DNA of 64,000 nucleotides. It comes from Mycolicibacterium madagascariense (GTDB taxonomy: Bacteria; Actinomycetota; Actinomycetes; Mycobacteriales; Mycobacteriaceae). Location of the stretch: assembly GCF_010729665.1 (NCBI RefSeq), contig NZ_AP022610.1, positions 806,001-870,000 on the forward strand. Reading direction: 5' to 3'. Positions 10,379 to 17,460 of this stretch are shown one piece after another. Each line of letters begins with the position of its first letter. Position 1 is the stretch's first letter. A program made the translations under genes and the position numbers. The notes under the pieces were generated by a model. It saw only the letters and a list, made by a program, of their open reading frames with translations, was not told the DNA's origin and did no database searches.

Positions 10379-10395
10379 GTGCTACCGTGTAGCAC
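10379..10395. promoter_or_regulatory. perfect 7-3-7 palindrome: autoregulatory operator of the TA module
   Basis: GTGCTAC-CGT-GTAGCAC ends directly at the antitoxin ATG. It contains TACCGT (10383-10388), a -10 hexamer 7 nt before the ATG. Antitoxin binding here would block RNA polymerase, the usual conditional autoregulation of Phd/VapB-type modules. Confidence 0.75.
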
Positions 10396-10662
10396 ATGGA
10401 GGAGATTGGTGTCAGGGAGTTGCGTCAGCACGCCAGCCGGTACCTCCGACGGGTCGCGGCCGGGGAGACGATCGAAGTGACCGACCGAGGCCGCCCGGTT
10501 GCCCGCCTGGTGCCCATCACCGGCGACCCGTGGCAAGACCTGATCGACGCCGGCGAGGTGCAGCCGGGCTCCGGACGCGAGGCCATGTCCGGCATCACGC
10601 CGCGCGACTACGGTTTCAGCGCCTCCCGCGCCCTCGACGACCTCCGCGACGGTGAGCGCTGA
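10396..10662 (+). CDS. type II antitoxin, Phd/YefM family
   Basis: Antitoxin of 88 residues. The N-terminal DNA-binding part MEEIGVRELRQHASRYLRRV and ETIEVTDRGRPVARLVP are classic Phd/YefM. The C-terminal tail from about residue 50 is the disordered toxin-neutralising part. The mRNA is predicted leaderless: TACCGT stands 7 nt before ATG inside a perfect palindrome that should be the operator. The PIN toxin follows 7 nt after the stop. Confidence 0.9.
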   Translation: MEEIGVRELRQHASRYLRRVAAGETIEVTDRGRPVARLVPITGDPWQDLIDAGEVQPGSGREAMSGITPRDYGFSASRALDDLRDGER

Positions 10663-10669
10663 GGGGCGA

Positions 10670-11071
10670 ATGCGGCTCTATCTGGACACCTCCGCTCTCG
10701 TCAAGCTCGTCGTCGAGGAGCCCGAAACCGCTGCGCTGCAAGCATTCCTGGACGCGTCGCCCGACGACGCCCTGTTCACCGCGGCGCTGTCACGCATCGA
10801 GTTGATGCGCGCCGTCGGCCGCGCCGGCGACGCCGCACGAGCGCAGGCGCGGGCGCGGGCGCTGCTGGACGCGGTGGACACCGTCGCGCTCTCACGGACA
10901 CTTCTCGACGACGCGGGACTCCTTGGGCCAGAACGCCTTCGGAGCCTGGACGCGATTCATCTCGCTGCCGCGATGCGGGCGGGGACCACCTTGCGCAGCG
11001 TGGTCACCTACGACCTCCGCATGGCCGATGCTGCGCAGCGGCTCGGGATGCAGACCTCGGCGCCTAACTGA
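10670..11071 (+). CDS. vapC: PIN-domain ribonuclease toxin (VapC family)
   Basis: Toxin RNase of 133 residues whose four acidic metal-binding residues are visible: Asp6 (YLDTSA), Glu44 (SRIELMRA), Asp93 (SLDAIHLA) and Asp115 (TYDLRM). VapC enzymes cut tRNA or rRNA at specific sites; this target is unknown. The ATG at 10670 is chosen because GAGGGG lies 4 nt upstream, although a GTG at 10652 overlapping the antitoxin is possible. It forms a TA pair with the upstream Phd/YefM gene. Its 3' end overlaps the convergent LLM gene by 8 nt. Confidence 0.9.
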   Translation: MRLYLDTSALVKLVVEEPETAALQAFLDASPDDALFTAALSRIELMRAVGRAGDAARAQARARALLDAVDTVALSRTLLDDAGLLGPERLRSLDAIHLAAAMRAGTTLRSVVTYDLRMADAAQRLGMQTSAPN

Positions 11072-11921
11072 GCCGCGGGATGATCTCGTCGCCGAGGCGT
11101 GTCACCCAGCCCGCCGGATCCGGGTTGCCGGGCCAGGGTCCGGTGTTGATGGTGTCGAAGCCGAGCGCGGCGAACTGGTCGAGCGTGCGCAGATAGGCGT
11201 CGGTGTCGGCGAACGGGTCGTCGAAGAAGCCGACGGTAAGCCGGATGTCGGCGATGTCGCGGCCGACGTCGTCGCAATGCCTGCGCAGCACGTCGAGCTT
11301 GTGTGGCAGCTCGTCGAGGGTCGACGAGGCATTCCACACGTCGGCGTACTGGGCGACCATGCGCAGGGTCTTCTTCTCCCCGGACCCGCCGATGAGGATG
11401 GGCGGGCGACGGATCGGCTGCGGCTGGCAGAGGGTTTCGGCGAGCTGATAGTGCTTGCCCTCGTACGGCCCGTCGTTCTCACTCCACATCTGCTGACAGA
11501 TCTGCAGCGTCTCCTCGAGCATCTCGAACCGGTCCTTGAGCGGCGGATAGGGAACGCCCAGCGCGTGATGCTCGCGGTCGTACCACGCCGCGCCGATGCC
11601 GAACATCGAACGGCCGCCGCTCAATACGTCGAGGGTGGTGACCGTCTTGGCCAACACGCCGGGGTAGCGGTAGGTGACGCCGGTGACGAGCATCGTCAAC
11701 GTGATGCGCTCGGTGAGCGCCGCGAGGTAGCTCATCGACGTGTAGCCCTCGAGGAAGGGGTTCTCGGCGGGCCCGAAGTTCTCCATCTGGAAGAAGTGGT
11801 CGGCGAGGGTGAACATGTCGACACCGCCGTCCTCGGCGGCCTTCACGGTCGCGGCGAGCGTGGGGGCCAGCTGTTCGGGGGCGCCGGGCAGGAAGTCGAT
11901 GTAGTGAACGCCTAGTTTCAT
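11064..11921 (-). CDS. LLM-class F420-dependent oxidoreductase
   Basis: Luciferase-like TIM-barrel oxidoreductase of 285 residues, probably using coenzyme F420 as its mycobacterial relatives do. Visible family blocks are MKLGVHYIDFLPG at the start, LTMLVTGVTYRYP, GGRSMFGIGAAWYDREH, and PILIGGSGEKKTLRM near the C-terminus, which forms part of the cofactor pocket. A TTG at 11930 is an alternative start (MSHMKLG). It follows the MarR gene on the same strand by under 20 nt, so the two form an operon. The substrate is unknown. Confidence 0.88.
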   Translation of the reverse strand: MKLGVHYIDFLPGAPEQLAPTLAATVKAAEDGGVDMFTLADHFFQMENFGPAENPFLEGYTSMSYLAALTERITLTMLVTGVTYRYPGVLAKTVTTLDVLSGGRSMFGIGAAWYDREHHALGVPYPPLKDRFEMLEETLQICQQMWSENDGPYEGKHYQLAETLCQPQPIRRPPILIGGSGEKKTLRMVAQYADVWNASSTLDELPHKLDVLRRHCDDVGRDIADIRLTVGFFDDPFADTDAYLRTLDQFAALGFDTINTGPWPGNPDPAGWVTRLGDEIIPRLS

Positions 11922-11939
11922 GTGAGACAACGCCTTTCG

Positions 11940-12374
11940 TCAGTCGTTGAGCCGTTCCAGGAGTGCCAACGCCTCGTTGACGATCCTGCGCTCCGGCTCG
12001 GTGAAGCGGTCCTGCATGGCACGCACCAGCCACTCCTCGCGCACCCGCCGGTCGTTCTCGGCGTGCTTGCGGCCGACGGGGGTCAGCGCGATGAGTTGGC
12101 GGCGACCGTCGTCGGGATCGGGCGTACGCACGATCAGGCCGTGCCGGTCCAAGCCCGCCAGCGTGGCCGCCATGGATTGCGGCCGTACGCGTTCCGCGCC
12201 GGCCAGCTGACTGGTCGACGCGGGACCGTCCTTGACGAGACGGATCAGGACCGCGGTCTGGGACGGGGTCAGGTCGTCGTCGGTGGCGACCTCCATCAGG
12301 CGTCTGCGCAACCGGCTGAACATGACGCGCAGATCGCGCGCCGCCGCCACCGCAGACTCGCTGACCCGTTCCAT
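11940..12374 (-). CDS. MarR-family transcriptional regulator
   Basis: Winged-helix regulator of 144 residues. The helix-turn-helix is TSQLAGAERVRPQSMAATLAGL and the wing RTPDPDDGRRQLIALTPVG carries the Asp-Gly-Arg signature. A -10 box TAGGCT lies 6 nt before the ATG, so the mRNA is probably leaderless. Just upstream is the perfect dyad ACAGTC-CA-GACTGT (12393-12406), the likely autoregulatory site. It is co-transcribed with the LLM oxidoreductase, so it probably responds to that enzyme's substrate or a related toxicant. Confidence 0.9.
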   Translation of the reverse strand: MERVSESAVAAARDLRVMFSRLRRRLMEVATDDDLTPSQTAVLIRLVKDGPASTSQLAGAERVRPQSMAATLAGLDRHGLIVRTPDPDDGRRQLIALTPVGRKHAENDRRVREEWLVRAMQDRFTEPERRIVNEALALLERLND

Positions 12375-12380
12375 TTACAC

Positions 12381-12386
12381 AGCCTA
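12381..12386 (-). promoter_or_regulatory. -10 box for the MarR-LLM operon
   Basis: TAGGCT on the minus strand, 6 nt before the MarR ATG: leaderless arrangement. Confidence 0.5.
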
Positions 12387-12392
12387 AACTGA

Positions 12393-12406
12393 ACAGTCCA
12401 GACTGT
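12393..12406. promoter_or_regulatory. inverted repeat, likely MarR operator
   Basis: ACAGTC-CA-GACTGT, perfect 6-bp arms with a 2-bp spacer, 7 bp upstream of the -10 box of the MarR gene. It occupies nearly all of the 32-bp gap between the MDR stop and the MarR start. Confidence 0.55.
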
Positions 12407-13420
12407 CTAGCTGACGCGGATGACGATCTTGCCGACGTGGCGTGCCTCGGCGATGCTGGTGAAAGCGCTTGGCGCGTCGTCGAAGTCGTAGACCTCGTCG
12501 ATCACCGGCGCGATGTGGGCCGCGGTGACCGCGCGGATGGTGTTTTGCAGGTCACCGCGGTGTCCGACGGTGATGGAACGGGTCAGGGCGCCCGAATTGC
12601 GCAGTAAGAAGAAGTCGACACCCGGGTTCTCCCTGCTGAGGAACCCGATGAGCGTCACCTCGCCACCCTGGGCGACGGCCCGCAGCGACTGGTCGATGGT
12701 CGCCGGACCACCGACCTCCACCACGCGGTCGACGCCGCGGCCGCCGGTCAGTTCACGGACCCGCCGACCCCACTGGGGGACCTCGGTGTAGTCGACGATC
12801 TCGTCAGCCCCCAGCGAGCGGAGGATCTCGCCCTTGGCCGCGCTCGACGTGGTGGCGACGACGCGCGCGCCCAGCGCCTTGGCCAACTGCACCGCGAACA
12901 CCGACACCCCGCCGGAGCCGAGCGTCAGCACGGTCTGGCCGGCTCGAATCGGCAGCGGGCCGCCGAGCGCCGTCCACGCCGTCGTCGCTGCGCAGGGTAG
13001 CGTGCAGCCCGCCTCGTCGGAGAGCGAATCGGGAAGCGGCACAACGGCTTCGCGCGAGACGACCTTGTACTCGGCCAGCCAGCCGTCCTGCCCGCTGCCG
13101 TAGCTGTCGGCCGCGGCGGTCGGGGGCATCGGACCGCCGAACCAGCGCGGGTGAAAGATTCCGAGCACGCGGTCTCCGACGGCGAAGTCCTCGACGCCCT
13201 CGCCGGTCTCGACGACCTCGGCGGCGGCGTCGCTGCACGGGATGAGGCCGATGGCGGCCGGGCGCACGTACTCCTTGCGGGCGATCGCGATGTCGCGGTA
13301 GTTCAGCGACACCGCTCGCACCTTCAGCAGCAGTTCCCCGCGCTGCGGGCGTGGCATCTCCTCGTCGTGGCGGCGCAGGCCGTCGACACCGGTCAGTTCG
13401 TCGAATCGATAGACGCGCAT
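12407..13420 (-). CDS. MDR-superfamily oxidoreductase (zinc-independent, quinone-oxidoreductase-like)
   Basis: Medium-chain dehydrogenase/reductase of 337 residues. It has the N-terminal GroES-like domain (LLLKVRAVSLNYRDIAIARKEY) and a Rossmann domain LTLGSGGVSVFAVQLAKALGA binding NADP(H). The catalytic and structural zinc cysteines of true alcohol dehydrogenases are absent, placing it with the quinone oxidoreductase/enoyl reductase branch. TAGCCT lies 6 nt before the ATG, so it is probably leaderless. It lies upstream of the MarR-LLM operon on the same strand with its own promoter. Confidence 0.86.
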   Translation of the reverse strand: MRVYRFDELTGVDGLRRHDEEMPRPQRGELLLKVRAVSLNYRDIAIARKEYVRPAAIGLIPCSDAAAEVVETGEGVEDFAVGDRVLGIFHPRWFGGPMPPTAAADSYGSGQDGWLAEYKVVSREAVVPLPDSLSDEAGCTLPCAATTAWTALGGPLPIRAGQTVLTLGSGGVSVFAVQLAKALGARVVATTSSAAKGEILRSLGADEIVDYTEVPQWGRRVRELTGGRGVDRVVEVGGPATIDQSLRAVAQGGEVTLIGFLSRENPGVDFFLLRNSGALTRSITVGHRGDLQNTIRAVTAAHIAPVIDEVYDFDDAPSAFTSIAEARHVGKIVIRVS

Positions 13421-13426
13421 GCCCCG

Positions 13427-13432
13427 AGGCTA
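13427..13432 (-). promoter_or_regulatory. -10 box for the MDR gene
   Basis: TAGCCT on the minus strand, 6 nt before the ATG at 13420: leaderless arrangement. Confidence 0.5.
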
Positions 13433-13445
13433 CGAGCGTCGTGGA

Positions 13446-14321
13446 TCAGCCGGGGTAGGCCGACGTCAGGCGGGTCGACTCGGGCTTGTCGAAGACGTCG
13501 TTCAGCGTCACCGTGCGCAGGTTGCGGTCGTGGATGATGTCGATGAGTTCGTGGTAGACGGTGGTGACGGGCGGATGGTTGAGGTGGCTGATGACGATCG
13601 ACTGCGGCGTGAACCACTTGTCGGCGTTGGCGACGATGTCGTGCGGGGCCAGGATCTGGTCGTCGCCGCTGGAGCCGTTCCACAGCGTGGTCTCGGTGTA
13701 GCCGAGGTCGGCGGCGACCGACTGGACGACGTCGTTGTAGGCGCCGTACGGCGGACGGTAGTACGGCGTCGCGTCAACGCCGAAGGTGTCCCTGATGAAC
13801 TGGTCGGTGTGGCGCAGCTCGTCCGCGACCTTCAGCGGCGTGAGCTTGGTGAGGTCCGGATGGATCCACGTGTGGTTGCCCAGCTGGATCTGACCCGACT
13901 CCACCATGGGCAGCAGCAGGTCGCGGTTGTCGGTCCACGAGGCAAACACCCCGGTCACGAACATCGTCAGGCGAATGCCGGTGTCCTTGGCCAACTGGGC
14001 GTAAGCCCGGACGACCTTGGTGTCGACGCCGTCGTCGAGGGTGAGCGACATGAGATCCCCCGCGCCCGGTAGCGCGCTGAGCACGCCGCCGCCGGGGAGC
14101 AGGACCCGTGCCGCCGCGGGTGGCGGCGGCAGGAGCTGCGGCCACGGCGGCGGAGCGGGCGGAGGCGGTGGTCCGGGGGGCGGGACGACCTGCGCCGCCT
14201 GGCTCGAGGCACCTGCGCCGCAGCGCACCAGGGCGAGCCCGGTCGCCGAGGCGACCACACCGAGGAGGACGTTGCGACGGGACAGCATCGTCCCATCCGT
14301 CACTCTGGTAACAGCGGACAT
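13446..14321 (-). CDS. exported polysaccharide deacetylase (NodB domain, Tat signal)
   Basis: Metal-dependent deacetylase, 291 residues, probably removing acetyl groups from cell-wall glycan. A twin-arginine signal (LSRRNVLLGVVASATGLAL) is followed by a Pro-rich spacer and the NodB domain: LTLDDGVD (catalytic Asp and metal Asp), NHTWIH (two metal His), RPPYG, and ISHLNHP. Start 14321 is favoured because TACTGT stands 6 nt upstream; 14288, just before the RR motif, is a second possibility. The enzyme should act outside the membrane. It follows no obvious operon partner. Confidence 0.88.
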   Translation of the reverse strand: MSAVTRVTDGTMLSRRNVLLGVVASATGLALVRCGAGASSQAAQVVPPPGPPPPPAPPPWPQLLPPPPAAARVLLPGGGVLSALPGAGDLMSLTLDDGVDTKVVRAYAQLAKDTGIRLTMFVTGVFASWTDNRDLLLPMVESGQIQLGNHTWIHPDLTKLTPLKVADELRHTDQFIRDTFGVDATPYYRPPYGAYNDVVQSVAADLGYTETTLWNGSSGDDQILAPHDIVANADKWFTPQSIVISHLNHPPVTTVYHELIDIIHDRNLRTVTLNDVFDKPESTRLTSAYPG

Positions 14322-14327
14322 TCCAGC

Positions 14328-14333
14328 ACAGTA
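14328..14333 (-). promoter_or_regulatory. -10 box for the polysaccharide deacetylase
   Basis: TACTGT on the minus strand, 6 nt before the ATG at 14321; supports that start over 14342 and 14288. Confidence 0.5.
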
Positions 14334-14426
14334 GCCGCCCAAGGCCCGTAACCCGGGGACGCTGGGGCGATTGTCGGAAAAATGCGTGCTTGGGGTTTGC
14401 CGTGGGGCGGCTGCGAGGCGGCCGTT

Positions 14427-14696
14427 CTACTGGTTGCGCACCACGTTGACGGCCAGGTAGGCGCCGTACCCGAGCAGGCCGATCACCGCGAGCTTGCGCG
14501 TCTTGGGCACCGCGAGTCCGAGCCCGATCGCCGTCTCCAGGCCACCATTGATCTTGAGGTAGCGCGCGGTGTCCTTGGGGAACGCCGCCTTGGTGACGCC
14601 CTCGAACAGGTCGGGCCGGACGAAGTGCGCGGCACCCGTTCCGGCCAGGGCCACTCCGAGCACCGACGGCACTTTCGAACTACTCTCCTTGGGCAC
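14427..14696 (-). CDS. DoxX-like small membrane protein
   Basis: An 89-residue protein with about three hydrophobic segments (VLGVALAGTGAAHFVRP, GGLETAIGLGLAVP, LAVIGLLGYGAYLAVNVV). The pattern resembles DoxX-like proteins. The start is a GTG 14 nt after the monooxygenase stop, so the two are probably co-transcribed. Its role is unknown; a membrane partner for the monooxygenase is only an inference from position. Confidence 0.7.
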   Translation of the reverse strand: MPKESSSKVPSVLGVALAGTGAAHFVRPDLFEGVTKAAFPKDTARYLKINGGLETAIGLGLAVPKTRKLAVIGLLGYGAYLAVNVVRNQ

Positions 14697-14710
14697 TGCT
14701 GATCCTCTCG

Positions 14711-16198
14711 TCAGGCAATCTGGAAGTCGCTCAACGGAAATGCGGACGCCTCGGCGATCGCCGTCTCCGTGGAGGACGGGCGCAGCAGCGTCGGCTCGCC
14801 CGCCGGGTTGAAGTAGTAGGAATGCGCGCTCGCGCAGTTGCCGTTGGTGAACAGCGAGTCCCCCAGGAGCTCGGTCATCCGGTCCAGGAACGAGGCGTTG
14901 GCGTCCTCGGTGACCTCGAAGGTCGTCGCCCCGCGCCGCTTGACCTCCGTGAACAGCCGGTCCATGAAGCGCATCTGGTACTCCATGGTGTTGAAGAAGT
15001 TCAACCCGAGGAACGCATACGGGCTGGCCAGGCTCAGGTAGTTCGGGAAGTAGGGCATCGAAACCCCTTGATAGGCCTGGAATCTGGTCTCGCGCCACCA
15101 CTTGCCGAGATCGCGTCCGTCGCGCCCGATGACCTCGATGGCCGGGAAGTTGGCCTCCCACAGATCGAAACCCGTGGCCAGCACCAGGGTGTCGATGACG
15201 TTCTTGGTGCCGTCGGTCCCGACGATGCCGTCGGCCTCGATGTGGTCGATTCCCGAATCATGAAGGTGCACATGCGGTTTGGTGAAGGCGCGGTAGTAGC
15301 CGTTGGAGAACGTCGGTCGCTTGCAGCCGAAGTCGTAGTCCGGCGTCAGCCGGCGCCGCAGCTCGGCGTCCCGGATCACGGCGAACCGGTGCAGCTTGGC
15401 CAGATCGGAGGCGGAGATGTTGAACCGTCCCCGGAAGGTCCGGTAGTGCCGCACGCCGACGGAGACCATCACCTCGTAGATCGAACTGGTCAGCCATCGA
15501 AGGAGGCGCTGCGTCAACGGAACTCGCGCGAACAGCCGCTTGGCGCGTTCACCGAACCGCAGGTCGATCTTCGGCACCACCCAGATCGGCGTGCGCTGGT
15601 AGACGGTGAGGTCGGCGGCCGTCTTGGCGAGTTCGGGGATCAGCTGCACCGCGGTGGCACCCGTGCCGATCACCGCGATGCGGCGACCCTCGGCGTCGAA
15701 GTCGTCGTCCCACTCGGTGGTGTGGATCAGTGTGCCCTCGAACTCGGTGATGCCCGGGATGTCGGGCACCCTCGGTTGGGACAGGAAGCCGGTCGCGGTG
15801 ATGAGATAGCGCGCGCTCATCGTGTCGCCGCCGGCCAGGGCGATCCGCCAGACGGACGCCTCCTCGTCCCAGCGCGCGCCCTCGACCGCGACGTTGAAGC
15901 GCATGTGCGCGCGCACGCCGTACTTGTCGGCGACGTCGTCGGCGTACTGCTTGATCTCCGGGCCGGGGGTGAACAGCCGCGACCAGTTCGGGTTCGGCTC
16001 GAAGTAGTAGGAGTACGTGGTCGTCGGCACGTCGACGGCGAGGCCGGGGTAGTGGTTGACGTACCAGGTGCCGCCGAGGTCGTCCTCGCGATCCAGGATG
16101 ACGAAGTCGTCGATGCCGAGCCGCTTGAGCTGGATCGCTGCGCCGATCCCCGCGAACCCGGCTCCGACGATGACCGCGTCGTAGTGCTCCGAAGTCAT
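14711..16198 (-). CDS. flavin monooxygenase, Baeyer-Villiger type
   Basis: NADPH- and FAD-dependent monooxygenase of 495 residues. The FAD motif VGAGFAGIGAA is at residues 11-21, followed by GGTWYVNHYPGLAVD (the family's GxWxxxxYPG block), the Baeyer-Villiger fingerprint FEGTLIHTTEWD (FxGxxxHxxxWD), and the NADPH motif IGTGATAVQL. Mycobacterial relatives include EthA- and MymA-type enzymes that oxidise ketones and thioamides. The promoter region carries a perfect 17-bp palindrome overlapping a -10 box 6 nt before the ATG, so it is probably repressed by an unlinked regulator. A DoxX-like gene follows in the same transcript. Confidence 0.92.
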   Translation of the reverse strand: MTSEHYDAVIVGAGFAGIGAAIQLKRLGIDDFVILDREDDLGGTWYVNHYPGLAVDVPTTTYSYYFEPNPNWSRLFTPGPEIKQYADDVADKYGVRAHMRFNVAVEGARWDEEASVWRIALAGGDTMSARYLITATGFLSQPRVPDIPGITEFEGTLIHTTEWDDDFDAEGRRIAVIGTGATAVQLIPELAKTAADLTVYQRTPIWVVPKIDLRFGERAKRLFARVPLTQRLLRWLTSSIYEVMVSVGVRHYRTFRGRFNISASDLAKLHRFAVIRDAELRRRLTPDYDFGCKRPTFSNGYYRAFTKPHVHLHDSGIDHIEADGIVGTDGTKNVIDTLVLATGFDLWEANFPAIEVIGRDGRDLGKWWRETRFQAYQGVSMPYFPNYLSLASPYAFLGLNFFNTMEYQMRFMDRLFTEVKRRGATTFEVTEDANASFLDRMTELLGDSLFTNGNCASAHSYYFNPAGEPTLLRPSSTETAIAEASAFPLSDFQIA

Positions 16199-16204
16199 GG
16201 CCGT

Positions 16205-16210
16205 ACGGTA
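16205..16210 (-). promoter_or_regulatory. -10 box of the monooxygenase
   Basis: TACCGT on the minus strand, 6 nt before the ATG at 16198 and inside the palindrome 16206-16222. Confidence 0.5.
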
Positions 16211-16222
16211 CCTCAGGTACCG
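16206..16222. promoter_or_regulatory. perfect 7-3-7 palindrome over the monooxygenase promoter
   Basis: CGGTACC-TCA-GGTACCG. It covers the -10 box, so a bound dimer would block transcription. No regulator gene is adjacent. Confidence 0.6.
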
Positions 16223-16242
16223 GGTAGGTACGGGAGCGCGCC

Positions 16243-16824
16243 CTACCCCTTGAGCGACCCGGTCCGCTTCTCCTGCGTGGTCGCCATGCAGACGACCTCG
16301 CGGTCACCCTGCGACCACGTCTGCTCGGTGGGATAGAGGACGAAGACGCCGATGGTCTCGTCGCTGAGCGCGTCGGAGGAGTAGGACTGCAGTTCCGACG
16401 GGCACCTGTTCTGCCAGTCGTCGATCGCGGCCTGCCCCGGGTATTCGCCGTCGGGCATGGTCAGCACGGCATAGACCTCACCGGCGTGCGGGTTGGCGCA
16501 GTCGGTCTTGGGAACGGCCTGCACCAGCGAGCCGCTCGGAATGTCGGTGATGCAGTCGCCGACGGCGAGATCGGTGGCGATCACCTTGTCCTTCATCGAG
16601 TTCAGGAAGTACCACACCCCGACACCCAGCCCGCTCATCAGGACGACCGCGAGCACCGCGAGCCCGACCCACAGCCCGGTGCGGGACTTCTTCGGCGGCT
16701 CCGGATACGGGTAGATCGGCGGCGGGTAGGGGCCCTGCTGATAGGGCAGCGGGGGAGGCGGCGGGTACTGCGGACCGGGCGGGCCGTACGCAGGCGGCTG
16801 ATTCGGATCTCCCGGCCAGGTCAT
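16243..16824 (-). CDS. membrane-anchored septum-formation-domain protein
   Basis: A 193-residue protein: a Pro/Tyr/Gly-rich cytoplasmic tail (residues 1-45), one transmembrane helix (WVGLAVLAVVLMSGLGVGVW, about 51-70), then an extracellular domain with four cysteines (VGDCITDI, TDCANPHAGEVY, NRCPSEL, VVCMATT). The DCIT...C..PH..E spacing is that of the actinobacterial septum-formation domain. The cysteines probably form two disulfides. TATCTT 6 nt before ATG suggests a leaderless transcript. The molecular role is unproven. Confidence 0.82.
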   Translation of the reverse strand: MTWPGDPNQPPAYGPPGPQYPPPPPLPYQQGPYPPPIYPYPEPPKKSRTGLWVGLAVLAVVLMSGLGVGVWYFLNSMKDKVIATDLAVGDCITDIPSGSLVQAVPKTDCANPHAGEVYAVLTMPDGEYPGQAAIDDWQNRCPSELQSYSSDALSDETIGVFVLYPTEQTWSQGDREVVCMATTQEKRTGSLKG

Positions 16825-16830
16825 CCAGGG

Positions 16831-16836
16831 AAGATA
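16831..16836 (-). promoter_or_regulatory. -10 box for the septum-formation-domain gene
   Basis: TATCTT on the minus strand, 6 nt before the ATG at 16824. Confidence 0.45.
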
Positions 16837-16842
16837 GCAGGA

Positions 16843-17460
16843 TTAGCCGGGCAGCGACCTGAGTGCGGCGTCGACCGCGCGGGCCGGCACGTCGACCGTC
16901 TTGGAGCCCAGGTCGTGGCGGGCGCCGGTGATCTCGACGACCTCGGTGGGGCCCGAGACGAGCGCGGCGGCCGCGCGGAGTTCGTCGATCGTGGCGAACG
17001 GGTCGGAGGTGCCGTGCGTGAAGACCGTCGGCACCGTGATGCGCGGCAGGTGCTCGGTGCGTGCCCGCTCGGGCTTGCCCGGCGGATGCAGGGGATAGGA
17101 GAAGAGCAGGAGCCCCTCGACCGGCAGGCCATCGGCGACCGCCATCGACGTCATCCGCCCGCCGTAGGAATGCCCACCGGCGAGGACCGGTCCCGCGGTC
17201 AGCGAGCGCGCCAGGTCGACGGCGTCGGCGATGCCCGCTTGGTCGGCGGCGGCCGATCCCGACGGCGGACCCTTGGGACGCCTGCGTCGGTAGGGCAGGT
17301 CATAGCGCACCGCCAGCCACCCGCGCGCCGCCCACTCGTCGCACAGCCGGACCAGCATGGGGGAGTCCCGGTTTCCGCCGGCGCCGTGGGTGAGCAGCAC
17401 GATGCCCGTGGGATCGCCGGCCGGCGGGTGCGCGACGCCGGCGATCGCGTCAAACGCCAC
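16843..17460 (-). CDS. alpha/beta hydrolase, dienelactone-hydrolase-like (Rv0421c type)
   Basis: A 205-residue alpha/beta hydrolase. The oxyanion strand is LLTHGAGGNRDSP, the nucleophile elbow GGHSYGGRM supplies Ser, and THGTSDPF and ARHDLGS supply the Asp and His of the triad. No signal peptide is present. The GTG start lies 11 nt inside the 3' end of thiD, so translation is coupled to thiD and the gene falls under the TPP riboswitch transcript. The same neighbour order occurs in M. tuberculosis (Rv0421c-thiD). The substrate is unknown. Confidence 0.85.
   Translation of the reverse strand: MAFDAIAGVAHPPAGDPTGIVLLTHGAGGNRDSPMLVRLCDEWAARGWLAVRYDLPYRRRRPKGPPSGSAAADQAGIADAVDLARSLTAGPVLAGGHSYGGRMTSMAVADGLPVEGLLLFSYPLHPPGKPERARTEHLPRITVPTVFTHGTSDPFATIDELRAAAALVSGPTEVVEITGARHDLGSKTVDVPARAVDAALRSLPG

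Noticed and set aside
10323..10397. N-terminal extension of the nucleobase permease to 10397
   Set aside because: It would add an Arg/Trp/Cys-rich stretch foreign to NCS2 proteins and overlap the TA operator and antitoxin start.
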